Part shown: in pieces, positions 53,368 through 61,435 of the stretch
Layout: the number at the start of each line of letters is the position of its first letter
Numbering within the stretch: the stretch's first letter is position 1
From: Dyadobacter linearis
GTDB lineage: Bacteria; Bacteroidota; Bacteroidia; Cytophagales; Spirosomataceae
Reading direction: 5' to 3'
DNA: 64,000 nt
Assembly: GCF_907165045.1 (NCBI RefSeq)
Contig: NZ_CAJRAU010000009.1
Location: 1 to 64,000 of the forward strand
Program-made: the position numbers and the translations under genes
The notes under the pieces: generated by a model
What the model saw: the letters and a program-made list of their open reading frames with translations, nothing else
Told to the model about the DNA's origin: nothing
Database searches by the model: none

Positions 53368-54936
53368 GTGAAAAAAATTAAAATAGTTGCGCTTTTCTTT
53401 TCTGTGATCCTATTCTCGCTGGAAAGTTGCATCGCGCAGACTACTGAAATTGACAATCCATTGCCTCCAAAACGAGAATTCAGGGCAGTTTGGATTGCAA
53501 CCGTTGATAACATCGATTGGCCCAGCAGTAAAAATCTTATACCAGGCGAGCAGCAGGAAGAATTCTCAAATCTTCTTGATTTTCATAAAAAGGTGGGAAT
53601 GAATGCAGTTTTCGTGCAGGTACGTGCGGCGGGAGATGCGTTTTATGCGAAGAGTCCCGAACCGTGGTCTGAGTGGCTCACGGGGAGGCAGGGGAGGCGG
53701 CCGGAACCGATGTGGGACCCGCTCGATTTTATGATTGAAGAGGCGCACAAACGCGGACTTGAATTTCATGCCTGGCTTAACCTGAACCGGCTCGTTCACA
53801 AATCTTCCACCAGTGTTTCCTCTGAGAATATGAGCCGCCTGCACCCCGAATGGATCCTTACTTATGACGGGTACAAATTATTCGACTTCGGGATCCCGGA
53901 AGTGAGGCAGTTCATTACCGATATGACAGTAAACGTCGCCAGGAATTACGACGTCGACGGCATTCACTTCGACGATTACTTTTATCCGTACGCTTCGCCC
54001 GGCCAGGTGATCCAGGATGAAGGTACTTTCCGGAAATATGGAGCAGGATTTACAAGTAAAGCGGACTGGCGGAGGCACAATGTGGATTTATTGGTAAAAC
54101 AAATTCATGATGCATTGCAGGAATTGAAGCCGAAGCTGAAATTCGGCATTAGTCCTTTTGGTGTATGGAGAAATAAAGACCGTGATGCCGAGGGCTCTAA
54201 AACTTACGGCGCGCTTGCTTCCTACGATGATCTTTTTGCTGATAGCAGGAAGTGGGTCAAAGAAGGTTGGATCGATTACATTGCCCCCCAGGTTTACTTT
54301 TCATCGGGTTTTAATAGGGTACCCTACCGGAATCTGGTAGACTGGTGGACTGAAAATCGTTTCGATAGGCACTTATATATAGGAATGGGCGCCTATCGCG
54401 TGGGCTACAAAGACAGGGATACGCATTGGTCCAATCCTAAGGAAATGCCCGGCCAGATCAGGTATTCGAGAGAAAGCGAAACCGATGGGGAGATATTTTT
54501 CAGTTCAAGATCTTTAAAAGGAAATAGTCTGGGTTTTGTTGATTCACTGCGCCGCGATCTTTTCAGATATCCCGCATTAATACCTACTATGCCCTGGAAA
54601 GATCAGGTTCCGCCACTTTCACCAAGAAGTTTGAAGGCGACATTGCTGTCGAAAGGACTGGAACTGACGTGGGAAAAGCCCGATGCCGCTTCTGACGGCG
54701 ACCGCGCTTGGTATTATGTAATCTACCGTTTTCTTCCCGAAGAAAAGGGTTCGGGCCACGATCCGCGGAAAATTATCGGAATGTGTTACCAGGGAGAAAA
54801 ATTTATTGACAGCAGTGCCGAATCCGGCCAGAGATATGTTTACTATGTAACAGCGGTTGACCGCCTTCATAATGAAGGCAGACCGATCGGCCCGTTAAAG
54901 GTCGAGGTACATGATCAGAAACTAGTCAGATTTTAA
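53368..54936 (+). CDS. GHL10-type glycoside hydrolase (DUF187), lipoprotein-like, 522 aa
   Basis: Exported glycosidase-like TIM barrel: REFRAVWIATVDNIDWPS near residue 38, GMNAVFVQVRAAGDAFYAKS near 78, YDVDGIHFDDYFYPY near 193 with the likely catalytic acidic pair, and WIDYIAPQVYFSS near 305. A fibronectin-III-like domain closes the protein (SLKATLLSKGLELTWEKP onward). The GTG at 53368 is chosen because it gives a compact signal (KKIKIVALFFSVILFSLESC, ending CIAQ) and lies after the -7 box. Substrate unknown; related enzymes act on glucosamine polymers or peptidoglycan. nuoD follows after 2 bases. Confidence 0.87.
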   Translation: MKKIKIVALFFSVILFSLESCIAQTTEIDNPLPPKREFRAVWIATVDNIDWPSSKNLIPGEQQEEFSNLLDFHKKVGMNAVFVQVRAAGDAFYAKSPEPWSEWLTGRQGRRPEPMWDPLDFMIEEAHKRGLEFHAWLNLNRLVHKSSTSVSSENMSRLHPEWILTYDGYKLFDFGIPEVRQFITDMTVNVARNYDVDGIHFDDYFYPYASPGQVIQDEGTFRKYGAGFTSKADWRRHNVDLLVKQIHDALQELKPKLKFGISPFGVWRNKDRDAEGSKTYGALASYDDLFADSRKWVKEGWIDYIAPQVYFSSGFNRVPYRNLVDWWTENRFDRHLYIGMGAYRVGYKDRDTHWSNPKEMPGQIRYSRESETDGEIFFSSRSLKGNSLGFVDSLRRDLFRYPALIPTMPWKDQVPPLSPRSLKATLLSKGLELTWEKPDAASDGDRAWYYVIYRFLPEEKGSGHDPRKIIGMCYQGEKFIDSSAESGQRYVYYVTAVDRLHNEGRPIGPLKVEVHDQKLVRF

Positions 54937-54938
54937 GT

Positions 54939-56156
54939 ATGAGCAACTCCATTCAATACGAATACAAGCAGGAATACCTGACTGTTTCTGTTCCCACCAA
55001 ATACAAGTCCGAAAATCTTCGTACTGAGGAAATGGTGCTGAATATGGGGCCCCAACATCCTTCTACTCATGGAGTTCTGCGATTGGAAGTAGTGACTGAT
55101 GGAGAAGTGGTGGTAGATGTGATCCCTCACGTAGGTTACCTGCACAGGTGTTTTGAAAAGCATGCAGAATCTCTGCCATTTAATCAGATTATACCCTACG
55201 TAGACCGTCTTGATTATGTAGCGTCGATGAACTCGGAACATTCCTATGTTATGGGTGTGGAGCGCATGCTGGGTATTGAAAATGATATTCCTAAAAGGAT
55301 TGAATATATCCGGGTCGTGGTGGCTGAATTAAACAGGCTGGCGTCTCACTTTGTTGCATTGGGCACTTACGCAATGGATATTGGCGCGTATACGCCATTT
55401 TTATGGATGATGCGCGACCGCGAGCAGATACTCCGTTTGTTGGAATGGACCTGCGGGTCGAGAATGCTTTACAATTATATATGGATTGGCGGGCTATTCT
55501 ATGATTTGCCGGTAGGATTTGAAGAGCGTTGCCTCGAATTTATCAAATATCTCAAACCGAAGTTGGTAGAGTTGCAGCAACTGGTTGTGGATAACAAGAT
55601 CTTCATCCAGCGTACAGCCAACGTTGGTGTTCTGCCTCTACCAGTAGCGATCAACTACGGCTGCACGGGCCCTATGCTGCGCGGCTCGGGCTTGCGATAC
55701 GATCTACGGAAAGTAGATGGTTACTCGGTTTATCCGGAGCTCGACTTCGAAATTCCGATCGGCGAGGGGAAAATGGGTACAGTCGGCGACTGCTGGGACC
55801 GGACGTGGGTGCGGGTACTGGAATGCCAGGAATCGGTCAAGCTGATCGAGCAAAGTTTGGTCCAGCTAACCAACGATTACAAAAGAACCCGAGATTTCGA
55901 TCCTCAGGCTATTGTTCCAAAAAAAATCCGCCCAAAGGCAATGGATTTCTACGTCCGCGCCGAAAACCCAAAAGGGGAGCTTGGATTCTATTTCCGGACC
56001 GACGGAAGATCTGATATTCCTGTCAGATGCCGGGCGCGCTCCTGCTCATTCCATAACCTTTCCGTAATTGGTGAAATTACAAAAGGAGCCCTACTGGCCG
56101 ATTTAGTAGCAGTTATCGGGTCGATTGATGTTGTAATGGGTGAAGTGGATAGGTAG
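54939..56156 (+). CDS. nuoD: NADH-quinone oxidoreductase subunit D, 405 aa
   Basis: 49-kDa subunit of complex I, housing the quinone site. Diagnostic blocks: NMGPQHPSTHGVLRLEVVTD (residues 35-54), IPHVGYLHRCFEKHAE, DYVASMNSEHSYVMGVERML, and the C-terminal GDLPSIRFCNEAGR-type end here as ALLADLVAVIGSIDVVMGEVDR (standard is -G(S/T)xDxVxGExDR). It is complete and not fused to NuoC. Remarkably, no other nuo gene is in the window; it starts two bases after the GHL10 stop and is followed by a C-rich repeat element. A second nuoD copy may exist in a complete operon elsewhere. Confidence 0.96.
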   Translation: MSNSIQYEYKQEYLTVSVPTKYKSENLRTEEMVLNMGPQHPSTHGVLRLEVVTDGEVVVDVIPHVGYLHRCFEKHAESLPFNQIIPYVDRLDYVASMNSEHSYVMGVERMLGIENDIPKRIEYIRVVVAELNRLASHFVALGTYAMDIGAYTPFLWMMRDREQILRLLEWTCGSRMLYNYIWIGGLFYDLPVGFEERCLEFIKYLKPKLVELQQLVVDNKIFIQRTANVGVLPLPVAINYGCTGPMLRGSGLRYDLRKVDGYSVYPELDFEIPIGEGKMGTVGDCWDRTWVRVLECQESVKLIEQSLVQLTNDYKRTRDFDPQAIVPKKIRPKAMDFYVRAENPKGELGFYFRTDGRSDIPVRCRARSCSFHNLSVIGEITKGALLADLVAVIGSIDVVMGEVDR

Positions 56157-56177
56157 CCCGAACCAGGGACTGGCAAA

Positions 56178-56253
56178 CCCCCAACCCCCTGGGAGGGGGC
56201 TTATACATTCATCCAGATTAAAACGTAAAGTCCCCTTCAGGGGATTTAGGGGT
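56178..56253. repeat. C-rich double-hairpin repeat element
   Basis: Two parts: CCCCCT-GGG-AGGGGG hairpin (within 56178-56203) and TCCCCT-TC-AGGGGA hairpin (56231-56244), the latter followed by TTTAGGGGT. Both parts share a CCCC(A/T)-type core with flanking ACCCCC/GGGGT ends. This resembles a dispersed intergenic element I have seen in other Bacteroidota genomes (memory, not a search). It may also end nuoD transcripts. Confidence 0.75.
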
Positions 56254-56261
56254 GCACAAAA

Positions 56262-56285
56262 AAGAGCCGCCTTTCAGCAGCTCTT
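56262..56285 (-). terminator. Terminator of asd
   Basis: On the minus strand a 9-bp stem AAGAGCTGC/GCGGCTCTT with loop TGAAAG (one G-T pair), then a T-run (complement of the A-run 56257-56263). It is 24 bases after the asd stop. Confidence 0.8.
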
Positions 56286-56308
56286 CTTCATTAAAATACT
56301 TTGAATTC

Positions 56309-57319
56309 TTACGCTTCCTGAGGAACACCTACTAATTCGTTCTTTGCTAAAAACTCCGCAATCTGAACTGCATTTGTTGCTGCTCCTTTGCGTAGGTTGT
56401 CAGCTACGATCCATAAATTCAGCGTTTTAGCTTGTGATTCGTCGCGGCGGATGCGGCCTACAAAAGTTTCGTCTTTTCCATGCGCAGTTAACGGCATTGG
56501 ATACAAAGCGTTTTTCGGATCATCCTGAACCACAACACCTTCTGTATCAGCAAGTATCTGGCGAACTTCGGCCAGGTCAAACTCATTTTCAAACTCGATA
56601 TTCACCGCCTCGGAGTGACCTCCGATCGTTGGAATGCGAACCGTTGTAGCAGTAACAGCAATGCTGTCATCGCTCATGATCTTCTTCGTTTCGTTCGTCA
56701 TTTTCATTTCCTCCTTTGTATACCCGTTATCCAGGAATACGTCAATATGAGGAAGCACATTCAGGTCGATCTGATGCGGGTACACTTTGCCTTTACTGTG
56801 GTCGCCTGCGCGTTCTGAGAAGAGTTGGTCAACTGCTGCCTTACCTGTTCCGGTTACAGATTGGTAGGTAGAAACAACAACCCGTTTGATCTTATATTTT
56901 TTGTGCAAAGGATTCAAAACCACCACCATCTGAATGGTTGAGCAGTTTGGGTTTGCTATAATCTTATCTTCTTTGGTCAGCTCGGTTGCATTTATCTCTG
57001 GTACTACGAGTTTTTTCGTAGGATCCATTCTCCATGCTGAGGAGTTATCAACAACTGTAATTCCGGCTTCTGCAAATCGTGGTGCAAGTTCAAGAGAAGT
57101 ACTGCCGCCAGCTGAGAATATTGCTATTTCAGGTTTAGCTGCAATCGCTTCCTCAAAACCGATCACCTTGACCTGTTTACCCTTGAATGTAACTTCCTTA
57201 CCAACAGATCTTTCTGATGCGACAGCTAACAATTCCGTCACTGGGAAATTACGCTCTTCGAGCACTTTGAGGATTTCGCCGCCTACCAAACCGGTAGCGC
57301 CTACTACTGCGATTTTCAT
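56309..57319 (-). CDS. asd: Aspartate-semialdehyde dehydrogenase, 336 aa
   Basis: Makes aspartate semialdehyde, branch point to lysine/diaminopimelate, threonine and methionine. Dinucleotide-binding GATGLVGGEILKVLEER (residues 7-23), catalytic cysteine in NPNCSTIQMVV (Cys near 130), and the histidine-containing GGHSEAVNIEFE near 241 are present. Length is normal. It is transcribed alone with its own terminator. No other genes of the pathway are nearby. Confidence 0.96.
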   Translation of the reverse strand: MKIAVVGATGLVGGEILKVLEERNFPVTELLAVASERSVGKEVTFKGKQVKVIGFEEAIAAKPEIAIFSAGGSTSLELAPRFAEAGITVVDNSSAWRMDPTKKLVVPEINATELTKEDKIIANPNCSTIQMVVVLNPLHKKYKIKRVVVSTYQSVTGTGKAAVDQLFSERAGDHSKGKVYPHQIDLNVLPHIDVFLDNGYTKEEMKMTNETKKIMSDDSIAVTATTVRIPTIGGHSEAVNIEFENEFDLAEVRQILADTEGVVVQDDPKNALYPMPLTAHGKDETFVGRIRRDESQAKTLNLWIVADNLRKGAATNAVQIAEFLAKNELVGVPQEA

Positions 57320-57378
57320 TCTTGCATTTGATTAAATGGATAAAAATTTTGGCTCTTGCCAACAGGCAAAAAGTGCCG

Positions 57379-57386
57379 CAAATTTA
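57379..57386 (-). promoter_or_regulatory. Candidate -7 promoter box for asd
   Basis: Minus strand TAAATTTG, an exact TAnnTTTG match, about 60 bases before the asd ATG. No TTG at -33. A GGC...GCC inverted repeat (57366-57377) lies just downstream. Confidence 0.4.
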
Positions 57387-57494
57387 CGACGAAAATTTAG
57401 TTATAACTCCCGGAATCCCTGATTAAACTATTTAAATTCAATAAATAAGAACATAGTTGACGCTGCTCATAAGTGAGAACACAGAATTTTCCTG

Positions 57495-58073
57495 CTAAAA
57501 TTCATAGATCTGATCAGGGGTAATGCATAGGTCCAGCTGAATGTCGAATTCATCAATATCAGAGATCTGGTCAATAGGGTCGAACATGGAAAGGCCGATT
57601 TTAACACAGTCAGAGCGGGTTTGAGCCAGAAACCGATCATAATAACCGCCACCGTAGCCGACGCGGTAACCTTTTCGGTCGAATGCAAGCAGCGGAACGA
57701 GGACGATATCTATTTCTTTTGGTAAAACTGACTCGGAAGTACCGGGATCGGGTTCAGGAATTTGCCACCGGTTAACAACGAACTCACCCTCAGGAGTTAA
57801 CAAAAAATGCTTCATCTCCTTCGTGCCGGGAATAATATAAGGAGCTACAATGCGCATCTCCGGAAAAGTAATGCGTAACAATTCAATAATATAAAACGTA
57901 TGCACCTCGCGGGAGTTTAGCTGAGGCAGAAATGTGTGCAGGGTCTCAAATGTATTTTTCAGAAGATATTTTTCAAGATTTTGGGTGATCAATGCGTTTT
58001 TTTCAACCAACCAAAGCCCGTCGGCATCTTCTCTTTTTTGTAAAAACTCCTTTCTTAATTCAGCCTTTTTCAT
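57495..58073 (-). CDS. 5-formyltetrahydrofolate cyclo-ligase, 192 aa
   Basis: Converts 5-formyl-THF to methenyl-THF using ATP, feeding the folate one-carbon pool. The family motif GYGGGYYDRFL (near residues 130-140) and the basic N-terminus KKAELRKEFLQKRE (ATP-binding) are seen. I start at MKKAELRKEF (58073) rather than at 58130, since the extra 19 residues (Cys, Gly and Arg-rich) would be without family counterpart and overlap the divergent promoter region of icd. Confidence 0.92.
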   Translation of the reverse strand: MKKAELRKEFLQKREDADGLWLVEKNALITQNLEKYLLKNTFETLHTFLPQLNSREVHTFYIIELLRITFPEMRIVAPYIIPGTKEMKHFLLTPEGEFVVNRWQIPEPDPGTSESVLPKEIDIVLVPLLAFDRKGYRVGYGGGYYDRFLAQTRSDCVKIGLSMFDPIDQISDIDEFDIQLDLCITPDQIYEF

Positions 58074-58188
58074 TAGAAATAACCGTCTTTTTCCCACGCA
58101 AGTTGATGAAATTCCCGCCTTTTTATTCATTTGTTTGTACTTTCACGGTTTGATTTCAAATCTTTAACTATTGTATAGAATTTAAGAC

Positions 58189-59400
58189 ATGAGCAAAATT
58201 AAAGTTGACAATCCTGTTGTAGAACTCGATGGCGATGAAATGACCCGCATCATCTGGAAGTTTATCAAAGAAAAATTGATCTTACCTTATCTGGATGTAG
58301 ATATCAAGTATTACGATCTGGGCGTTGAGTACCGCGACGAGACAAATGACCAGGTTACAATTGATGCAGCCAATGCGATTAAAGAATTTGGTGTTGGTAT
58401 CAAATGCGCAACAATCACTCCTGACGAAGACCGCGTTAAAGAATTCAATCTGAAACAAATGTGGAAATCGCCGAATGGTACTATCCGTAACATTTTGGAT
58501 GGAACCGTTTTCCGCGAGCCGATCGTGATGAAAAACGTACCACGTTTAGTAACAAACTGGACTGCGCCGATCATCGTTGGCCGTCACGCGTTTGGTGATC
58601 AATATCGCGCGACAGATTTCATTGTTCCTGGCAAAGGAAAATTGACAGTGAAGTTTGAAGGCGAAGACGGACAGGTGATCGAGCACGAGGTGTACCAATT
58701 CCAGGGACCTGGTGTAGCGATGGCGATGTACAACGTTGACGAATCGATCCGTGGTTTTGCACGTTCTTGCTTTAATGTGGCTTTGGACAAAGGCTGGCCT
58801 TTGTACCTTTCTACAAAAAACACGATCCTTAAAAAATACGACGGCCGCTTCAAGGATATTTTCCAGGAAGTGTATGATGCTGAGTATGCTGGAAAAGTGA
58901 ATTATGAGCACCGTCTGATCGACGATATGGTTGCTTCTGCATTGAAATGGGAAGGTAACTTTGTGTGGGCTTGCAAAAACTATGATGGTGACGTTCAGTC
59001 AGATACAGTTGCGCAAGGTTTTGGTTCATTGGGTCTGATGACTTCAACATTGGTTACGCCAGACGGCAAAACAATGGAAGCAGAAGCTGCGCACGGAACT
59101 GTAACCCGCCACTACCGCGAGCATCAGAAAGGAAGACCAACTTCTACCAACCCAATCGCATCAATCTTTGCCTGGACACGTGGTTTGGCATTCCGCGGTA
59201 AACTGGACGACAATCAGCCATTAATCGACTTCGCAAATGCTTTGGAAAGAGTATGTATCGAAACGGTAGAAAGCGGCAAAATGACCAAAGATTTGGCGAT
59301 CAACGTTTTCGGAAACGACGTGAAACACGGTGACCACTACCTGTACACAGAAGAATTCCTCGAAGCGATCGATCAGAATCTGAAAGCTGCTCTGGCGTAA
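58189..59400 (+). CDS. icd: NADP-dependent isocitrate dehydrogenase, eukaryotic-type, 403 aa
   Basis: TCA-cycle enzyme oxidising isocitrate to 2-oxoglutarate. It begins VDNPVVELDGDEMTRIIW and contains the isocitrate-binding MWKSPNGTIRNILDGTVFRE (near 92) and AEAAHGTVTRHYREHQKG, typical of the short cytosolic/mitochondrial-type (subfamily II) NADP-IDH rather than E. coli-type Icd. Length 403 is right. Closed by an 11-bp-stem terminator 21 bases after the stop. Confidence 0.96.
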   Translation: MSKIKVDNPVVELDGDEMTRIIWKFIKEKLILPYLDVDIKYYDLGVEYRDETNDQVTIDAANAIKEFGVGIKCATITPDEDRVKEFNLKQMWKSPNGTIRNILDGTVFREPIVMKNVPRLVTNWTAPIIVGRHAFGDQYRATDFIVPGKGKLTVKFEGEDGQVIEHEVYQFQGPGVAMAMYNVDESIRGFARSCFNVALDKGWPLYLSTKNTILKKYDGRFKDIFQEVYDAEYAGKVNYEHRLIDDMVASALKWEGNFVWACKNYDGDVQSDTVAQGFGSLGLMTSTLVTPDGKTMEAEAAHGTVTRHYREHQKGRPTSTNPIASIFAWTRGLAFRGKLDDNQPLIDFANALERVCIETVESGKMTKDLAINVFGNDVKHGDHYLYTEEFLEAIDQNLKAALA

Positions 59401-59421
59401 TTCTGAGTAGTTTAAAATATG

Positions 59422-59455
59422 AAAAGGCTACTGATCTATGGATTAGTAGCCTTTT
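59422..59455 (+). terminator. Terminator of icd
   Basis: Perfect 11-bp stem (AAAAGGCTACT with AGTAGCCTTTT) around a 12-base loop, followed by TG TTT. It lies where a longer open frame beginning at 59419 would start, showing that this frame's first 31 codons are not coding. Confidence 0.88.
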
Positions 59456-59511
59456 TGTTTAGATGGATATTGTATGCAACTTGTAAGAAGCTAAGAAAGA
59501 TACCATTACAA

Positions 59512-59721
59512 ATGAACTTACATGCACAAATAGTAGAAGAGGCTGGAACCCCGAAGTTTGCTCTTTTGCCTATTAAAGAATACGAAAGTCTGATAAACGA
59601 ATTGTCAGACTTTGATAGCATTGAAGATTTAGCGGACTATTTATCAGCTTTGAGAACAAAAGGTGAAACGAAAGTTTGGCACAGTTTGGAAGATGTGAAA
59701 TCGGAACTCGGAATCCGATAG
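59512..59721 (+). CDS. Small orphan antitoxin-like protein, 69 aa
   Basis: The ATG at 59512 is chosen because upstream lies the icd terminator. The protein (MNLHAQIVEEAGTPKFALLP, then IKEYESLINELSDFDSIEDL) has the Phd/YefM-style pattern of a beta strand-turn 'KFALLPIKEYESL' followed by helices, like antitoxins whose N-terminus binds DNA. No toxin gene accompanies it; the next gene is convergent rtcB. It could be a solitary regulator or the remainder of a toxin-antitoxin pair. Family assignment is uncertain. Confidence 0.6.
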   Translation: MNLHAQIVEEAGTPKFALLPIKEYESLINELSDFDSIEDLADYLSALRTKGETKVWHSLEDVKSELGIR

Positions 59722-59722
59722 T

Positions 59723-61249
59723 TTAATCCTCCCGCCCCTCTTTCCTATTTGCGTCTGCCATCCTTACAATTTTTGGTGAGAACTTCGCGAGTACTGAAAC
59801 GAGGTCATTTTGCGCGGCAATTACCTGATCGATGTTTTTGTAGACCATTGGCGACTCGTCCAAATCTCCCCCTATAAGCTCAATACCAGCGTCTCTCAGA
59901 ATCCTGTCCATTTCGCTTCTGGTAGTATTTGTAAATGCTTTGTTTCGCGACATAAGGCGCCCGGCTCCATGTGAGGCAGAGTTAATGGAAGCTGCATTCG
60001 CTTTCCCGCGAATTACATATCCCGGCTGACTCATCGAGCCGGGTATAATACCCAACTCATCTTTTCCAGCCGGCGTCGCACCTTTTCTGTGGACAATAAC
60101 TTCCCTTCCATCTGCCAGTTGCTCCTTCCAGGCGAAATTGTGGTGGTTTTCAATCATTTTAATAGGCTTTTCACCGAGTTGCTTTGCTATCTTATTATGA
60201 ATTTCGTGGTGATTGGCCGACGCATAGTTCCCCGCCAGGTTCATCGAAATCCAGTATGCCTGGCCTTCTTCGGTATTCAAATCCAGCCACGCCAGGTGGG
60301 CAGCCTGCTTGGGCAATACGGTTTTCTGCATAGCCAATTTGGAATAATGATTGGCTATATTTCCGCCAAAACCTCTTGAACCGGAATGAGACAGTAGGGA
60401 TAAATAGATCCCTTTCTGTAAATCCAGCAGCGGATCGTCTTCAAAAACTTCGGTAATACCCCATTCCACAAAATGATTCCCAGTGCCCGAGCTGCCCAGT
60501 TGCCGGTAAGCTTTGTCTTTCAGGTTCCGAATAATCTTCGTTGCTCCCCATTCCGGCCGGTCCATTACGCTGTCGTCAAACTTGCGCCCGGTCTCTCCAC
60601 CCATTCCGAACTTTGTGTTTTCCAGCAATATCTTTTTCAGTAGATGCGGCTCGCGTTTCAGATAGTCGGGCGAGATGTCAAAAACGGACATGCACATCCG
60701 GCAGGCAATATCAACACCGATAGCATAAGGAATCACCTTATCTGCCTCAGTAGCAAGCACTCCACCTATTGGCAAACCATAGCCCTGATGTGCGTCGGGC
60801 ATTAATGCGCCGGCAATAGAAATGGGCAAACTAACCGCAGTTTCCATTTGCAATAACGCGCCTTCTTCTATCTGTTCTTTGCCAAAAACAGCATAATGCA
60901 GCTTTTCTTCCCGCAAATCAAACTGTTTTCCCTGCTGCGAATCCTTTTGTGCTAATGTCAAAACAGCTTCTTCATTTACCAGCAGCTCTTTTCCGTCATC
61001 TGTCAAAGTGATTTCGTTGCCACCCTTTTTAAGTTCATACACAGTTTTGGCGAGATTGGTCAGTTTATTTCTGGAAAGAGCATACTTCTTCGGACTGTGG
61101 ATCATTTTTACCAGCATCACAAAAATTTTCTCCTTCGTATATTTTCCCCGCTGGTGAAGTCCGTTCGCTATTCTCAGAAAATCATTATCCAGTTTTTGTG
61201 GAATATTTGCCAAAAATCTCAGCTCTTCGATTATGATCTCAGTTTCCAT
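59723..61249 (-). CDS. rtcB: RtcB family RNA ligase, 508 aa
   Basis: GTP-dependent 3'-phosphate/2',3'-cyclic phosphate RNA ligase for RNA repair. Metal and guanylylation motifs are kept: GVDIACRMCMSV (metal-binding Cys), GSSGTGNHFVEWG, LLSHSGSRGFGGN, NHHNFAW, HRKGATPAG, GSMSQPGYVIRGK and SASHGAGRLMSRNKA (the GMP-accepting His). A 100-residue N-terminal extension precedes the core, as in the longer bacterial RtcB variant. No rtcA or rtcR is adjacent, and no release-factor homologue (prfH) either. Confidence 0.93.
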   Translation of the reverse strand: METEIIIEELRFLANIPQKLDNDFLRIANGLHQRGKYTKEKIFVMLVKMIHSPKKYALSRNKLTNLAKTVYELKKGGNEITLTDDGKELLVNEEAVLTLAQKDSQQGKQFDLREEKLHYAVFGKEQIEEGALLQMETAVSLPISIAGALMPDAHQGYGLPIGGVLATEADKVIPYAIGVDIACRMCMSVFDISPDYLKREPHLLKKILLENTKFGMGGETGRKFDDSVMDRPEWGATKIIRNLKDKAYRQLGSSGTGNHFVEWGITEVFEDDPLLDLQKGIYLSLLSHSGSRGFGGNIANHYSKLAMQKTVLPKQAAHLAWLDLNTEEGQAYWISMNLAGNYASANHHEIHNKIAKQLGEKPIKMIENHHNFAWKEQLADGREVIVHRKGATPAGKDELGIIPGSMSQPGYVIRGKANAASINSASHGAGRLMSRNKAFTNTTRSEMDRILRDAGIELIGGDLDESPMVYKNIDQVIAAQNDLVSVLAKFSPKIVRMADANRKEGRED

Positions 61250-61372
61250 AAATTCATTTTTTAGTGTGAACTGTTACATGATTATTAATGAATACGAACA
61301 TTCATTGAATTGGTAACGGAAATATTTGAAAAATCTTTATTTGCTTTAAACCGCACAACTGTAAAAAACCCG

Positions 61373-61380
61373 TACCTTTG
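61373..61380 (+). promoter_or_regulatory. Candidate -7 promoter box for the aminotransferase
   Basis: TACCTTTG, an exact TAnnTTTG match, 55 bases before the ATG at 61436. It shows that the longer frame beginning at 61310 is not used. Confidence 0.5.
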
Positions 61381-61435
61381 CGGGCAATTTGTTGATACAG
61401 ATCGCAGTACCTTCTTTAACTCAATTTTTGTTGCA

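Noticed and set aside
59419..59511. N-terminal extension (31 codons) of the antitoxin-like gene, looking like a membrane helix
   Set aside because: These bases contain the 11-bp icd terminator stem; the apparent hydrophobic segment is a translation of hairpin and poly-T.
61310..61435. 42-residue extension of the aminotransferase
   Set aside because: It crosses a TACCTTTG promoter box, and the family starts at about MSAVAEQTRLE.
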